The translations under genes and the position numbers were made by a program. The notes under the pieces were generated by a model, which did no database searches, was not told the DNA's origin, and worked only from the letters and a program-made list of their open reading frames with translations. Source: Neckera pumila (taxonomy: Eukaryota > Streptophyta > Bryopsida > Hypnales > Neckeraceae). Taken from it: DNA of 64,000 nt. Where the stretch lies: NCBI GenBank assembly GCA_963969595.1, contig OZ018414.1, positions 21,559,660 to 21,623,659 of the forward strand. The letters run 5' to 3'. Shown here piece by piece: positions 37,101 through 48,959 of the stretch; positions within the stretch are counted from its first letter, which is position 1; each line of letters begins with the position of its first letter.

Positions 37101-39335
37101 AGCGCTCCACTTTCAACTCCGAAACCACTCTCAAATCCCACAAGCACAAAGGCGCACTGCAGATTGCGGAATCATCCACCAACCTGTGCGCGCTTTCCGA
37201 GGCACCGCTGGGAGATCCACCGCAATGCCATCTTCCGCAAACTGCAACAGCCCTCACAACACCAATCAAGTCAGACCACTGATCCCTGCATAACCCGTCG
37301 CCCAAAGACAAGACTCGCAACATCTCCGACCACCTCAAGCCCTCCACTCCTCACCCAGGCCGCATCCACCACCCTCACCTTGGACGGAGGCCGCGGCTTT
37401 CCGGGACGCCGGGGAATGATCGGAGGCGGAGGGTCGTCGTCATCTTCCGACACGCCCATCTCCGTGTCTTCAGTCGTCTCCTCCACCTCATCGGCCGGAC
37501 TGTTCCGGGCGTGCACCTGGACCTCCTGCGAACCCTGGCGCTTCCTCTTGTTTCGGGAGCTCGGGCCGACGATGCTCGGCGACAAACCGTGGCCCCCGAT
37601 CACCCCACTCCCATCTTTCTTCGTTCTCTCCCGTAATCGAGAATTGTGCACATCGTCCATCATGTCCTCCGCGTCGTCGCCAACTGCACAACATCCAAAA
37701 CGCGAGAAACCCCAACCTCCAGTCAGCATCACCTCCCGAAAAAGCTCAACCAGCATCTTCGACTCTGCACTCGGGCCACGCACCAATTCACAACCCTCCT
37801 CGCTGCTCGGCTGGACTGGCTTGCCCGACTCGGCCCAAGTGCTGGACCACTTCCACCACAAAATCCATTCCAAAACGCTAGAAACGGAATACAACCGCCA
37901 CATTGTCACAACACTGTCACCTGCACTCACTCGCCCGCTGCATTGTCACCTCGAGACCCAAAGTGGGCACCGCAACTGCATTCTCGACGACCACTACAGA
38001 AACGGACACTGCAGAACGCCATGCCGCGTCACCGCACCTCATCAGACTCTCGTAATCCTCCCCAATTCAATGCAACGCAACGCGAACACTAGCGCTCTAC
38101 AAAATGCGCAGTCGAAAACGACAATTTTCACCTCGACGATCGGTGGCAACGCTGAAGTTCAATCAACCACACCACGGACGGGACTCTTGTTTCGATTCCA
38201 GACCAGATCAAATCAGCAAGTGCCGGCAATCCACGCACCGATCACTTTCGCTCGACACTCAGCGTCGTCCAACACAGGGGAAGGGCACTTGAGAACGACA
38301 CTCAGCGTCGTCCAATACAGGGGACTCCACCTCCGTCCTTCATCGAACCGCAATCGGGGGATTCATAAGTATCAGCTCGCGCTTACGCAAAACAGGGCAT
38401 TTCACGCCAGCAGCAACTGCGAGGAAACGCCCTAGCCAGGATTGGAAAAGTCGAGAGTCAACTCCAACACCCTCTCATTCTCGTCGCTCTACAAATGGGA
38501 ACTTCAACAAAGCACGGAACGATCACTGTTCCTTGGCCCGCTATCGAGTCCTCTAATCCTCAAAAAACAGACTCACTCGACATTCTGAATCCTCTCTTCT
38601 TCTCTTTTCGCACCCCTGTTCTCGCACTCGTTGCGTACCGCGCACCTACCGCGCACCTACCTCTCATCACCTGATCCCTATCGAATTCTGCAAAACACTG
38701 CCTATCTCTCCATTCCACCGCCAACTTTCGAATCCAGGCTCTCGCAGCAAAGCGCAACAAAGGCGATTGCTGCATCGCAGGCAAACATCGCAAACAATCC
38801 CTGCGAAAACGGACACGCGCTACACTCTCACGACGCCAGCCATCGAGCTGGCACGCCAATTCTCGCCGCGACCACGCCTTCATGAGACCGGGGACCCCGA
38901 GCCTTACGCGGCAACCTCGCTCGGTTATCAGGCACCGCGGTGGCTCCTGCAAAATTAATCTATCACACAGGTCGAAGCTCCTAAGACTACCACGAAGGAC
39001 TTGCTCTCCTGCACACTTTCTCAAGGAGATCATTCGGGATCTGACAGCCGCGGCGGCGGACTGGCACCAGGGGCAGCAGCCGACACCAAGACTCCGCCCA
39101 AGGAATGGCAAGAACGGGAGTACGGAAGTCAAGATGTGCGAAGAGGGAGGGGCAACGAGCAGCAGCAGAGTGCGTGCAACAAGATCAGGATTTCTAATGC
39201 AATCAGGGCAATCGAGGAACAAAGAACCAAGGGGACCGCACCTGCAGCGTCTTTGAAGCCCGTGCGTGGTCGCCGGGGTGCATGAACGAGGCCGCCCCCT
39301 CCACCTCCACGCCGACCCTCGCGACCGCGCTCCAT
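28118..39335 (-). CDS. TIC: TIME FOR COFFEE (TIC)-like clock regulator, 18 exons
   Basis: Exons (minus strand): 39335-39242, 38946-38908 (least certain), 37683-37379, 37241-37184, 37018-36870, 36241-35896, 35646-35067, 34941-34875, 34740-34648, 34512-34191, 33805-33655, 33513-33450, 33316-32870, 32612-32220, 32098-31223, 31019-29739, 29352-28707, 28587-28118. All introns are GT-AG and the phases agree, giving 2126 residues (TIC of Arabidopsis is about 1550). Family landmarks in order: an N-terminus MERGREGRR; a basic/acidic region with DDDDPPPP; VPRKAR; EQEVEVAEALFDLARM; KKKRPKVRTR; KRDIDLM; a long Arg/Glu coiled-coil-like exon; LPMSVGMLSWPAG; the most conserved block WKRCAMHVYIARFIDMQQQ with YNLNVP; then Gln-rich and Gly/Ser-rich regions ending at a stop at 28118. 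TIC is a nuclear protein that sustains the circadian clock. The start is chosen by family likeness; the frame stays open upstream, so an earlier start is possible. Confidence 0.88.
31223..31310 (-). repeat. Polyglutamine-coding CAG tract in TIC
   Basis: The 3' end of exon 15 encodes alternating Gln-Ala pairs (AGCTCA-type hexamer repeats, about 31262-31285) followed by nine glutamines from a CAG run that touches the donor site. Further short CAG runs occur near 31990, 30970, 29800 and 29150. Such tracts vary in length between individuals. Confidence 0.85.
38240..38325. repeat. Short tandem duplication in TIC intron 2
   Basis: CGACACTCAGCGTCGTCCAA followed by (C/T)ACAGGGG occurs twice in close succession (about 38250 and about 38295) within the longest TIC intron. 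Confidence 0.7.
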
Positions 39336-40560
39336 GAGGGCTACCGAGGAGCGAATCCCCTCCTCTCTTTCCTGTTTCTCCTTACCCTTGGGACTTTGTC
39401 GTCTGCGCGAGCCAGAGTGACCTCCCGCAGCGCCAGAGACTTTCAACGGGAAGGATGGCACCGCCTGTCCGCGCAGTCCCTGAGACCAATCTCCAAGTAC
39501 CGCCCAGAACAGAGCAAAAAGATGGCGAGGAGCAAGACGTAAAGCGCTGAACGACACCACAAGTGCAACCGCCCGACCGTGGGATTCATCAACTTCCAGT
39601 GTCGCCGGTAGGAAGGCCACCTGCACAAGAGATTTGTTCAAACCCCAGAGCTGACGCACTGAAAGAGTCGGAGTCGAGACAACGGCCCGCGCAGGAAGGG
39701 ACAACACCCTATCAAATGTCGTCAACCGTAATCACCAAATCGTCCGCCACCTCCATGCGCCCCGGAATCTCCCCTCCCGACCAAGCCAAGGGAACCTACG
39801 AAACATTATGCAGACGACCATAATAGCCACGGCGCCACCATCGCATCCCCACGAACGCTACCCACGCAATCCTGTGGTCCGGTCACGGAAACGCAACAAA
39901 ACAATCCCGACACAACGGCGAGGCCGCCCGAACAACACCGCCATCGCAGCTGCTGCTCTTCGCCGCACTTCGTCAACTCTCTTCTCGCGTTGCCTGCAAT
40001 CTGCTCACTCTTCTCCTCATGCCTCCCCCCTCTCTGCCACTCTTCCTCTCGACTTGCATCCCAACAATCACGCCTCCCTCCTGCTGCTTACAACAGGCCA
40101 CCAAACCACTCCCGTTTTCAAGTCGCGAGAGAAGCGAAGCGACAACGACAACGAAACTCGCCCGCATGTTCACCACACTCTTCTCTCCCAAACTGAAAAA
40201 ATGCGCATTCACAACACAACAACAACGCCGTCCACCCCTCCGTGGGAGTGCGCGGCAGTAGTAGTAGCGAGCAGCTCCGTCTCGTTGTTTTGCAACAATG
40301 GCCGGGCCGTCGCGCAAACGCCAACACAAAGGCCTGCCTCCACCCAGCCAGCCCTTGATTTGCTTCGGATCCCGAACCTCCGCACCCACCAAGGTCCCCA
40401 TTCTTATCAAGCGCCAATGGGCGTGGCGCCACAGCATTTGCCCCCGCCCTGTGGCTAGGTTCGACGGGTCTACTAAGCCACCCCTGCGGGGTCAGTAACT
40501 CCAGGGGCGTACTTTTACCCTGACGGGCCCACCCAGCCATGAGAATATGACCATTCTCAT
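39336..40560. other. GC-rich 5' flank / probable promoter and leader of TIC
   Basis: This is the upstream side of the minus-strand TIC gene. It remains as GC-rich as the gene up to about 40500. The long overlapping frames here reflect composition. No TATA box or clock element that I would defend was seen. Confidence 0.4.
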
Positions 40561-40671
40561 GACCCATGACCCCATCCATGCCGTGCTTCACACGGGCTGC
40601 CCGTTACTGGCTTCCACTTCATACTTTTCAGCAATCCAAAAAGCCAACTCCACTGGAGTCAAAATGCTCTT

Positions 40672-41270
40672 TGTACATCCATCCATTTTGAAACACTCCA
40701 AAGTATGGATGATTGCTTGTTCGTTTCTCCAAGTGCACAGACATTCATCCAAAATGTAGCCAATATTTATTTCAACTTTCCAGATTTCATCCATGCCAAA
40801 TGGAAATATACACGTCAACAATTCCCCAAGAATGTGGAATCAAAATGCTCTTTCTACAATAGAACCTCTCTTAGTGCATACTCTGTTAGTGCATATTATG
40901 CACTAACAGAGATAGTACTTTGAAGCCTTTATTGATGAATAGTGATTGGAGGCCTTGTAGTTAGAAGCCATGTGGTTGGAGGCCTGTAGTTAGAAGCCAC
41001 ATTAGGCAGTGAACAATATTGCACCTCTCCAAATGCATAAACCTCTCCTAGTGCATAATCCCCGCACTATACACTAAGAGAGGTTGTATTCTACATCCAT
41101 CCATTTTAAAACACTCCAAAATAGAATTGATTGCTTGTTTCTCCAAATGCATATACATTCACCCAAAACGGAGCAATATTCTCCATTAATTTTTTTCAAT
41201 TTCTCGGATTTCATCCACAACAAGTGGGAATGTACACGTCAAAAATTCCCCTATAAAATATGGAACAATA
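40672..41270. repeat. Diverged direct duplication with hairpins
   Basis: A block starting TACATCCATCCATTTT at about 40672-40860 recurs at about 41092-41265 in diverged form (shared ACACTCCAAA, GATTGCTTGTTTCTCCAA, ACACGTCAA, ATTCCCC). After the first block lies a palindrome CTCTGTTAGTGCATA / TTATGCACTAACAGAG (about 40881-40912). A related hairpin (CCTCTCCTAGTGC...ACTAAGAGAGG) precedes the second. A roughly 36 bp tandem pair around GGAGGCC(T)TGTAGTTAGAA lies at 40930-41000. Confidence 0.7.
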
Positions 41271-41468
41271 TAATAAATACTCCGTAAATTGCTGTGACCA
41301 AAAGTCTTTGCTGCCCGCCGCCCGCGTCCCCTTGGCATGTGCCCCAGTGGTTGTTGGGTACCTCAGGTTTGTGACTGGGCGAGGGGGCCCGTCCGTCAGA
41401 AAGAAAAGGCCATGCGTGGCGATGAATGCATTTCTATATTTATTGCGTGCCAGCGTCATCCTGGTCCT

Positions 41469-41576
41469 GGCCATCACGGTCCTACTTCCTTCTTTCCGAG
41501 CCTCAGCTCTGGTTCTAGGTTCGGAAACCATCACGGTCCTACTTCCGAACCTCACCTCCGGCTCTAGGTTCGGGAA
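41469..41576. repeat. About 57 bp tandem duplication
   Basis: CCATCACGGTCCTACTTCC followed by a (C)GAACCTCA-like stretch and CTCTAGGTTCGG occurs twice head to tail. It lies within a 144-codon open frame (41260-41694) that has no recognisable product and is partly built from this repeat. Confidence 0.65.
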
Positions 41577-41739
41577 CTCGCCCGGGTCTGGGGACATCCG
41601 TCTGCAGCATGTGTGGCTCATTTCTGAGTGGGTCCATCAGGACTCAGGAGGCAGTTCAGTTCCGTTCCGTCAGTCATTTTTCGTCTATTTATAAACGATA
41701 TATAAATTTTTTTTAAAGGACTCGACCACGTAGTCCGTG

Positions 41740-44555
41740 CTGCTGCTGAGTTGGTTGTACTGTACGATTCGAAGTTTGAGTTGGCGTGACGGAAGGGGGT
41801 TAAATTGCCGAAAGGGCACTTGGAATTGCCCGGATGTTTACTCGGGGGGTCCTGATTCAGGAGAAAGAATTTTTGACTTGTATTCCTTCCATAATTTTGG
41901 GATTATTTTTGGAAAGTTCGTGGGTTTGGGGGTTGTTGATTTTTCTAGTTGTTTTGCAACAGTAGATCATATCTAATGGTGTCATCTTCGTCTATTAGTG
42001 GATTAATTGAGGAACATGTGCAATTGGGGTCACATGGTGTTCCCTTGTTCAGCATAAATTGCAAACACCATCAATTTGGGAAAAAAATTCAGTGCCACGT
42101 GGACCATTTAGCTCCTGCTTACAGCAAGGGGGGGTATATGATGTAGATTGAGATTATTAAAAATCATTTGTAAAACATATTACTAGAAAAAATGAGGTGA
42201 ACATTTGCCAAAATTGTTTGTCCGTTTGACTTTTGGAAATTGAACAAAATTTTAAATTTTATTTGTTGGAATAGCTTAATCCTTAAAGGACATTCAAGGT
42301 AATCATCAAACTGATTTCTTGGACCAATAGGTGTAATTTTGGTTTCTACAGTGAACAATGAAATCATCTTTCTACCATTTTTTGGCCTCAACGTCCTTCA
42401 ATGGTTAACCGTGGAAGGACTGTGCCCTCCCGTACCTAAGATTCTAATTATTGGACCAATAAGTGAAGTCATCCATAGGACTTCTCTAGCCTGCAACATC
42501 TTTATGGGATTAAAATCTTAATTTTGTACTAAAACATATAGGGTTGAATTGCCAATTTGGGACTTTTGCAATTTTTTAGGTAGTCTATTGTACAATACTA
42601 AAATAATATTAATAATTATAAACAAACAATTAGTTCTTCATACCTTAAGAAAAAATTCAATTTAACTTCATTAACCAAAAGGTCTTTGACTTCTTCAAAA
42701 TAAAAGTTTTGATACTACAAATTTTTCAACCTATTCTTATTATGTTCCATTCAATTAAATTAAATCTTGTTGATCTATTTTTTATAAAATCAAATCCATG
42801 GATATGGAAATTGCTTGAAATTGCACTAATATTGGATCTGTAATGACATTTCCCTTGCAAGTGTAATGAAGATAATAACTTTCAATTGGTACATCTCATA
42901 TATAGAGGAATTTCCAACAATAGTCTAATGTTTTTAAGTGTCAAAACAATATGCATATACCAAAAAATAAAAATAAAAATAATGGTATTATTTTTTCTTA
43001 AAGAGCAAAATGAAGTTTATATAGAAATACAAGGATAATCAGAAACCAAAAAAGCATGGCAAAACAAAGTCTAATATCAATTTACAAAGACTTGATTATT
43101 TTCCATATTTCTTTTGGTCATTTGGTTAACTCTAGAAAGAAACATTGTTGAGAAATTTCCATGGAACATACATTCTCTTGTTTTGGATAATTATTGCATG
43201 CATTTGAAAAATCAAAACTATAAGGACTTAAAAAAATATATAATCCATTAGAAAAGTTTTGGGAAGCAAGGTCTAAGATTAAAGTTTGGTTGATGGTATA
43301 AGCCTACTCATTGAACAAGAAATGAAACTAATTATTTTGGTTCTATTTTTTGGTTCTATTTCCAAGTGATTCTGATGTGTTGCAAATATGGAAAATTTGA
43401 TAACAAAAGCAAAGGGGGATGCAATTGACTTTCCAATCAAACATCTTAAGTTTTGAATCCATAGGAATTTTTTTAATTTTAATTCTAGAATATGTAAAAA
43501 TTGTGTCTTTTTTACATGTCGGATCTTTTGGTTACTTCCTAAATGAGCAAGGCATATATTGCAAATAATTTATCAAAAATTTCCATTCTCTAATGCATTG
43601 AAATTAAACGATTAAAAAAATTGAAATCAGTTATTTAACTATAGGAAAGTGTAGGATTCTTTTTGAATCCTTTGATTGAATAGATTAGAAGATTATAGCC
43701 CTTGAAGGTACAAGAATCGTTTTTATCCTCTAAACAAGGACAAGAAAATTTAACTCCTTATAGTAATTTTTGTGCACCGCATGTATCTTATTATTATTGC
43801 TCAATGTAACATCCAAGCTACAATGTTGCCAAGTTTTAGAAGTAGTAGATGTTTTTTGTACATTCCCTCTACAGTTGCCCACACTTTATGGAAAAAAAAT
43901 GGAAGCATAACTTTTGATCTATGTACTATCAGGAAAGAATCATGTCTTTGTGATGGGTGGAAGTTTATTTTATTTTGTCAAAATTTTAAAAGATTCATTC
44001 AAAATTTACTGTACAAATTCAATCTAATTTTTCAATTGTACTTTTGAAGAACAATTAATTGTTCTATAGGGGTTGAAGGAATATTTTAGAATTTACAAAT
44101 GAAACAAATGGAACTAGACTTTTTTTTTAAACTTTGTATTATTAGTTTTCTTCAATGCCAAAAAAATTTGAAAGTCAAAACTATGTTTCACAAACTACAG
44201 CAAAAAATATTCCACTATATCTTTAAATTTATATATCTTCATATCTCTACATATAATTGATCTTTTTAACTATATATGCACCATTTCATTGAAATATAAG
44301 CCCACGTAAAATCAAAATGTGATTGATATAACTTAAATTGAACTCAATGACGTAAATATTCCAAATGCAAGGTGTCACAACAAAGATTAGATGAAACTCA
44401 TCCCTATAAATGTGCAAACATAAATTACTTGACCAAACATAAGCCAATTTTGGACTCAAGCAACTAACCTACTATGTATTATTTATTTTGAAGTTTGAAG
44501 GCTACGCCACTTAATGAAGTGGTTCAACTGTTTTCTAATCGTTCACCTATCCACC
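41740..44555. other. AT-rich intergenic stretch
   Basis: No gene, RNA gene or clear transposon recognised. A 91-codon frame at 43772-44047 is unrecognised. Confidence 0.4.
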
Positions 44556-44558
44556 TCT

Positions 44559-44930
44559 TTTGAAAGTGACCTAATTGGAAGGGTATCCTAATTGTAGTCC
44601 TTTTTATATCTTGAAAAGGATACTCTAATTGTAGTCCTCATGTTTGTCTGTTTTGAAAGTGATCTAGTTGGAAAGGATATCCTAACTGTAGTGCTTTTGT
44701 CCACCTATTTTGAAAGAGACCTAGCTAGAAAGAATATCCTAATTGTAGTCCTTTTTCTATCTTGGAAATGATATTCTAATTCTAGTCCTCATGTCTACGT
44801 GTTTTGAAAGCGACCTAGCTGGAAAAGATATTCTAGTTATAGTCCTTTTTCTATCTTAAAAAGGATATTTTTATTGTAAGATTTTTTTGTATCGGAAATT
44901 ATATTCAAATTGTAGTCAATTTTTTTGTCT
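44559..44930. repeat. Degenerate higher-order tandem array
   Basis: A short unit (TATCCTAATTGTAGTCCTTT and variants) and a linker (TTTTGAAAGTGACCTAGCTG and variants) alternate about four to eight times with many substitutions. The parent unit is about 90-95 bases with a half-unit substructure. Confidence 0.75.
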
Positions 44931-46700
44931 TGCAACTTTAGTAAAAAGCACTTATTTGCAAACCTTTGAAAACATCATTTTTTACTAAAGACCAAAGATA
45001 GTGTGACTTTTAATTTGCAAGCTGCAGGATATTATTCCATATGGTCATGTCATAAATGACTCAAGTGACTTCATTAGTTTGTTCCACAAATCATAATGAT
45101 TTTATTGCAATGTGTCAATTCAACTTTCATCTTAAGGAAACTACTACACCTAATTGAGTCTAATTTAGCAATTGAACAATAATTATATTATTAAATTATC
45201 TTACTTTTATTGAATTATTTTTATTAAATTACTTTCAATAAGGTTCATGATTGTAAAGTAACAAGCTTTAATGAATGGTTTAGGGTCTTTCTCAAGGCAC
45301 TTCGAACATGCACATGTTGAACACTTTGAAGTTTGTTCTAGTCTTGGTTTTGAAAATTTATAGAAAATACAAAAAATTCTCCAAATTATTATTATTAATT
45401 TTTGTACATTAGTGATTTCCATTTGTTTGTGGGACAAAATAACACATAATTATGATATTGACTCCATCTTGTACACACCATTTTAAATGAATAGGAACGG
45501 GTGTTTCCACCTTAATCCTAAATGGACACAACCCCTATGACCAAGGTAATCACCAAAACACTCTAATTATTGAACCAATATGTGCATTCCTTGTTTCTAC
45601 AATTAACCATTAATCAAACCTTTTAGGTCCCAACATCTTTATAGGGTTAATGCATTGAAGTGTAAGACGTTAAAGTGGTCATATAAGTGGGCCCTATATG
45701 ATGAATTTATTCTCGTAGCAAATATAGGAATTTTTTAATTTGTCACTCATGATAAAATTTGGAAATTTGAAATTCATGTTTTGGAATCAAGAGGGCCCCT
45801 AAATTAGCTAGGAGAGATGAAGAACATAGTGTTTGACCGAGCACAAAATAGGGGGCAATTTTTTTACAATTACCCTGATAAAACAACCCAGAATTCACCC
45901 TTCAGGGCCCACTTTGTATGGCCACTTTACTTAACGTCCCGAGTGAGTGCCATTGAAGCCTTTGTTCAGATTCCTTCCTTCTTCTAAGCAAAAATAGAGC
46001 CTGCCTCCTTCTGTTCCAAACCGACGGGTTTTTTTTTCTCTCCCTGAGTCCCTGTTGTGGCCCCCGCATGAGTCTCGCTCCACCTTCCCCAACCCCTATA
46101 ATAATGCCCAATCGTGAGACCTCGGGCCCCACGATCCAAAGTTCCCAACCGGATCACAGAACCCTGCTGCTGCACTGCACCCCCAAAATCACAATCAGAA
46201 ATAGTAAAGGCGCAAGGGAAGCGAACAACCCACCCCACCCCAAAAGAGAGGCCTATAATAACTTATACTTACACGGCACCAACCCAACCAGGGACCGACC
46301 GACCGACCGACCAGTCTACGGAACAGCCTTCCCTCCACTCCACCTAGGTGGTACCACAACCTGACACATACAGGTGTAGAACGAACGACCTGGATGAACC
46401 CGCTGATGCCCAGCGGGTAGAATGAACGACCCCGATGAGCCCACCGAAAAAAGAGCTGCAACATTCGACCCTATCCGACAAGCATGTGATTCATATATTT
46501 CATGATCTCGCTATCCACACGTCACTCGCCAGGACCATCGTCAGGCCTGGCTCAGTCCAGTCCAGTTCGGGCCCATTGATCTGACCTAGACTGTACAGTG
46601 AGTTACTAGTAAGTTTGTCCCCCCACCCCCCTTTTGGCCTTTCCCAGTTTCCCCGGCCCTTGATGAGTGCCCCCCTGCGTAGTCACCCATGTGCGCACAA
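44931..46700. other. Intergenic stretch turning GC-richer after 45.9 kb
   Basis: AT-rich and featureless to 45.9 kb, then GC-richer with a small (GACC)n microsatellite near 46296. Open frames here overlap on both strands and none is recognised. Confidence 0.35.
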
Positions 46701-46739
46701 GCTCCTGCGCTTATTAGGGTTTCGGGTACTTGGTGGAGT

Positions 46740-47430
46740 CCGTGAGGAGACGGTGTTCTTGTAATGATGTTGTGCATTGTTTGGTGGTGGAGTCTTGCAG
46801 GAATGGGTTATTAAGTCTTGTTGGTCTTTTAGAGGGTCGGAATCTTTCTATCCTGGGCTTGGGAAGTTGGAAATCGTTCAATGCGGTAATAGTCAGTCTC
46901 TGTAGCAATGGAGCAGTGGTAGCGAGTTCTTTGTTGTTCTAGCGACGATTATGATGTGCATTTTGGTGCCGAGTCTTGAAGGAATGGATTCTTATGTCTC
47001 GCTGGTCGTTTAACAGGATCGGAGTCTTATCTCCTGTGCTTGGAAGTCGTGTAGTGTGGTAACAGTCAGAGAGTCTGTAGCAATGGTGGGGCTAGTTTTT
47101 CTTGTTCTCTCACTATGATGTGCATTTTGGTGTGGAGTTTTGATCAACCGGATTCTTAATTCAGGCTGGTTCTTAGCAGGACCTAAGTGTTCTCTCTTGA
47201 ATTTGGCAATTGTAGTGTGTGGGTAGTACACGGCACCTCTAGAATAGATGGTTCTTGTACTTGGGGTGCTGCGCGTTTTGGTGTGGAGTTTTTGAAGAAA
47301 TGAATTCTTAATTCACGTTGATCCTTATCAGGATCGGAATCCTCTTTCTTGTGTACTTGCAGTACTTAGTGTCTATAGCAAGTACTTAAGGTCTATAGCA
47401 ACGACGAGTAGTTCTTGTCCTTTCTGTAGC
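46740..47430. repeat. Degenerate ~180 bp tandem array, about four units
   Basis: Recurring order: TGATGTGCATTTTGGTG-like, GGAGT(C/T)TTGA(A)GGAATGGATTCTTA-like, a (T)CAGGATCGGAATC-like block, CTTG(G)GAAGT, then GTCTGTAGCAATGG-like. Four units are visible at about 46760, 46950, 47110 and 47270, with increasing divergence. An AGGGTTT motif just before it (about 46715) is typical of plant leaders, so this may be transcribed. Confidence 0.65.
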
Positions 47431-48269
47431 AATGATGTTTAGTGTTTCTGCTCCTCGAGTTTCTCTTCTTGTGACTGTTGTTTATGAAACTGATTCACCT
47501 GGACTAGGGGAGTTGTCGTTATGAACACCACGATGCGAAGGGTAGTCAGTCACAGTCGTGGCCTCGTATAGACTAACCCTACGGCGTAGCGTTCGTCTAG
47601 GGTTACGGGTTTTTGATGTTCCAGCGACACTTTCTTTCTTTCGGAGGTCTTAGCAAGTCGTCTCTAAGTCTGGGCAGACGGAAATAAAAAGCAAATTTCT
47701 AAGATTTCTTTAATTCCAGAGGCTGAAGTAAGTGTGTCTGACTTGGAAGTACTGATCTACTGGAAATTGGGGGATTCTATTTGGTAACTTGAAGCATTTC
47801 AGTTATGTATTTGATTATGTAGGACTTTTGCTGGGAGATGTATGGATCTGTGGAGAGATTCTTGGGTACGATAGCAAAAAATTTTGACATCAAATTTTTA
47901 TCACTGTGCCTGAATTATTTATGCAATTTCAAAGCGAACGATTGTAGACTACTGTATATGATATTTGAGAATCCCATTTCCATTCAAAGATTAGTAGCGA
48001 CAAACGTTTAGTCAAGTTTACTCCACTTGCTAATAATTCCAACCAAGTGGATGAATAGATGAGTTGTTGTCGGTAATGGGTCCAATCAATTCGAAACTGG
48101 ATCCAGTTCCTGAAGGTTTTGTATCCTGTAATTTACTCTAGCATATCTCAATTTGGTCGATTATAAGTTTTTCATAATTTAGAACAAATGCAGAGATTGA
48201 AGAACGCTGCTCTGGGTGGTCTAAGCGATTTTTCATACAAGATTTCTGAGACTTAAGTACCCCTTTTGC

Positions 48270-48599
48270 ATGTTTTGTACTGGTATGTGGTGCTGGGGAG
48301 GCTGTATTGTGATGGAATTTTGTTGCTCTCAAATTTGTGAAAGTTGTCTGCAGAAATTTGTTTGTGCAAGAATTGAAGGTTTAATGCAAGGTACCACTAT
48401 CCCCCACCCTTCAATTTCAGAGTATGCCATGGATTTTTCTGAAGATAGGTTTAAAGGTCAGAGTTTGGATCCCAGGGAAACAATCGACGTTGAATACCAT
48501 GTTATCCATAGGAGAGGCTCACGTATCAAAAGGCCCAGGGGTACTGTCAATAGAAGTGGCTCATTTATCAAGAGTTCTCCCAGCGGTTTAGATTCATAA
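48270..48599 (+). CDS. Possible small unrecognised gene or last exon
   Basis: The plus-strand frame ends in a serine-rich, basic tail (RGSRIKRPRGTVNRSGS...). A plausible acceptor (GTTGTCTGCAG/AAATTTG) lies inside at about 48354, so the real exon may start there and give about 80 residues. No domain is recognised. The upstream repeat array may belong to the same transcript. It could also be chance, as the flanks give no second exon. Confidence 0.25.
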   Translation: MFCTGMWCWGGCIVMEFCCSQICESCLQKFVCARIEGLMQGTTIPHPSISEYAMDFSEDRFKGQSLDPRETIDVEYHVIHRRGSRIKRPRGTVNRSGSFIKSSPSGLDS

Positions 48600-48719
48600 G
48601 ATGACATTTGCAGCATGCAATTATAAATTACGGGAATCATCATGCCAATTTTGAATTCGGAAGCAACTGTGTCACTTTTCCACTGACTGACTGGCCATAG
48701 GAAGGTTGTAGCTTTCAAC

Positions 48720-48812
48720 CCTTTTGCTCAATGTGAGCCCTTTCGATCTATCGAAAAGTACAAAACTCTTTTGCTCAACGTGATCCCTTTGATCAGCCGG
48801 AAAGTTCAGATC
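48720..48812. repeat. Short tandem duplication
   Basis: CTTTTGCTCAA(T/C)GTGA followed by CCCTTT and a GATC-containing stretch with GAAAAGT / GAAAGTTC occurs twice in tandem, about 58 bases apart. Confidence 0.6.
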
Positions 48813-48959
48813 TGGACACTCAAGATTCAACAAAATGACTTATCATATTGACCATTCTGGCTCTCAAAGGTTATCCAAGCGATCTCAGACAATGGAGGGG
48901 ATGGAGCACAAGGAAGGAATCCTGCATTGTGGCCTCTGTGGTCAATATACAGCCTTCAA

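Noticed and set aside
36396..38435. 679-codon plus-strand open frame
   Set aside because: It is antisense to TIC exons 3-5 and their introns. The T-poor plus strand simply lacks stop codons.
41260..41694. 144-codon plus-strand open frame with a hydrophobic stretch
   Set aside because: Much of it is the 57-base tandem duplication read in frame, and no family likeness is seen.
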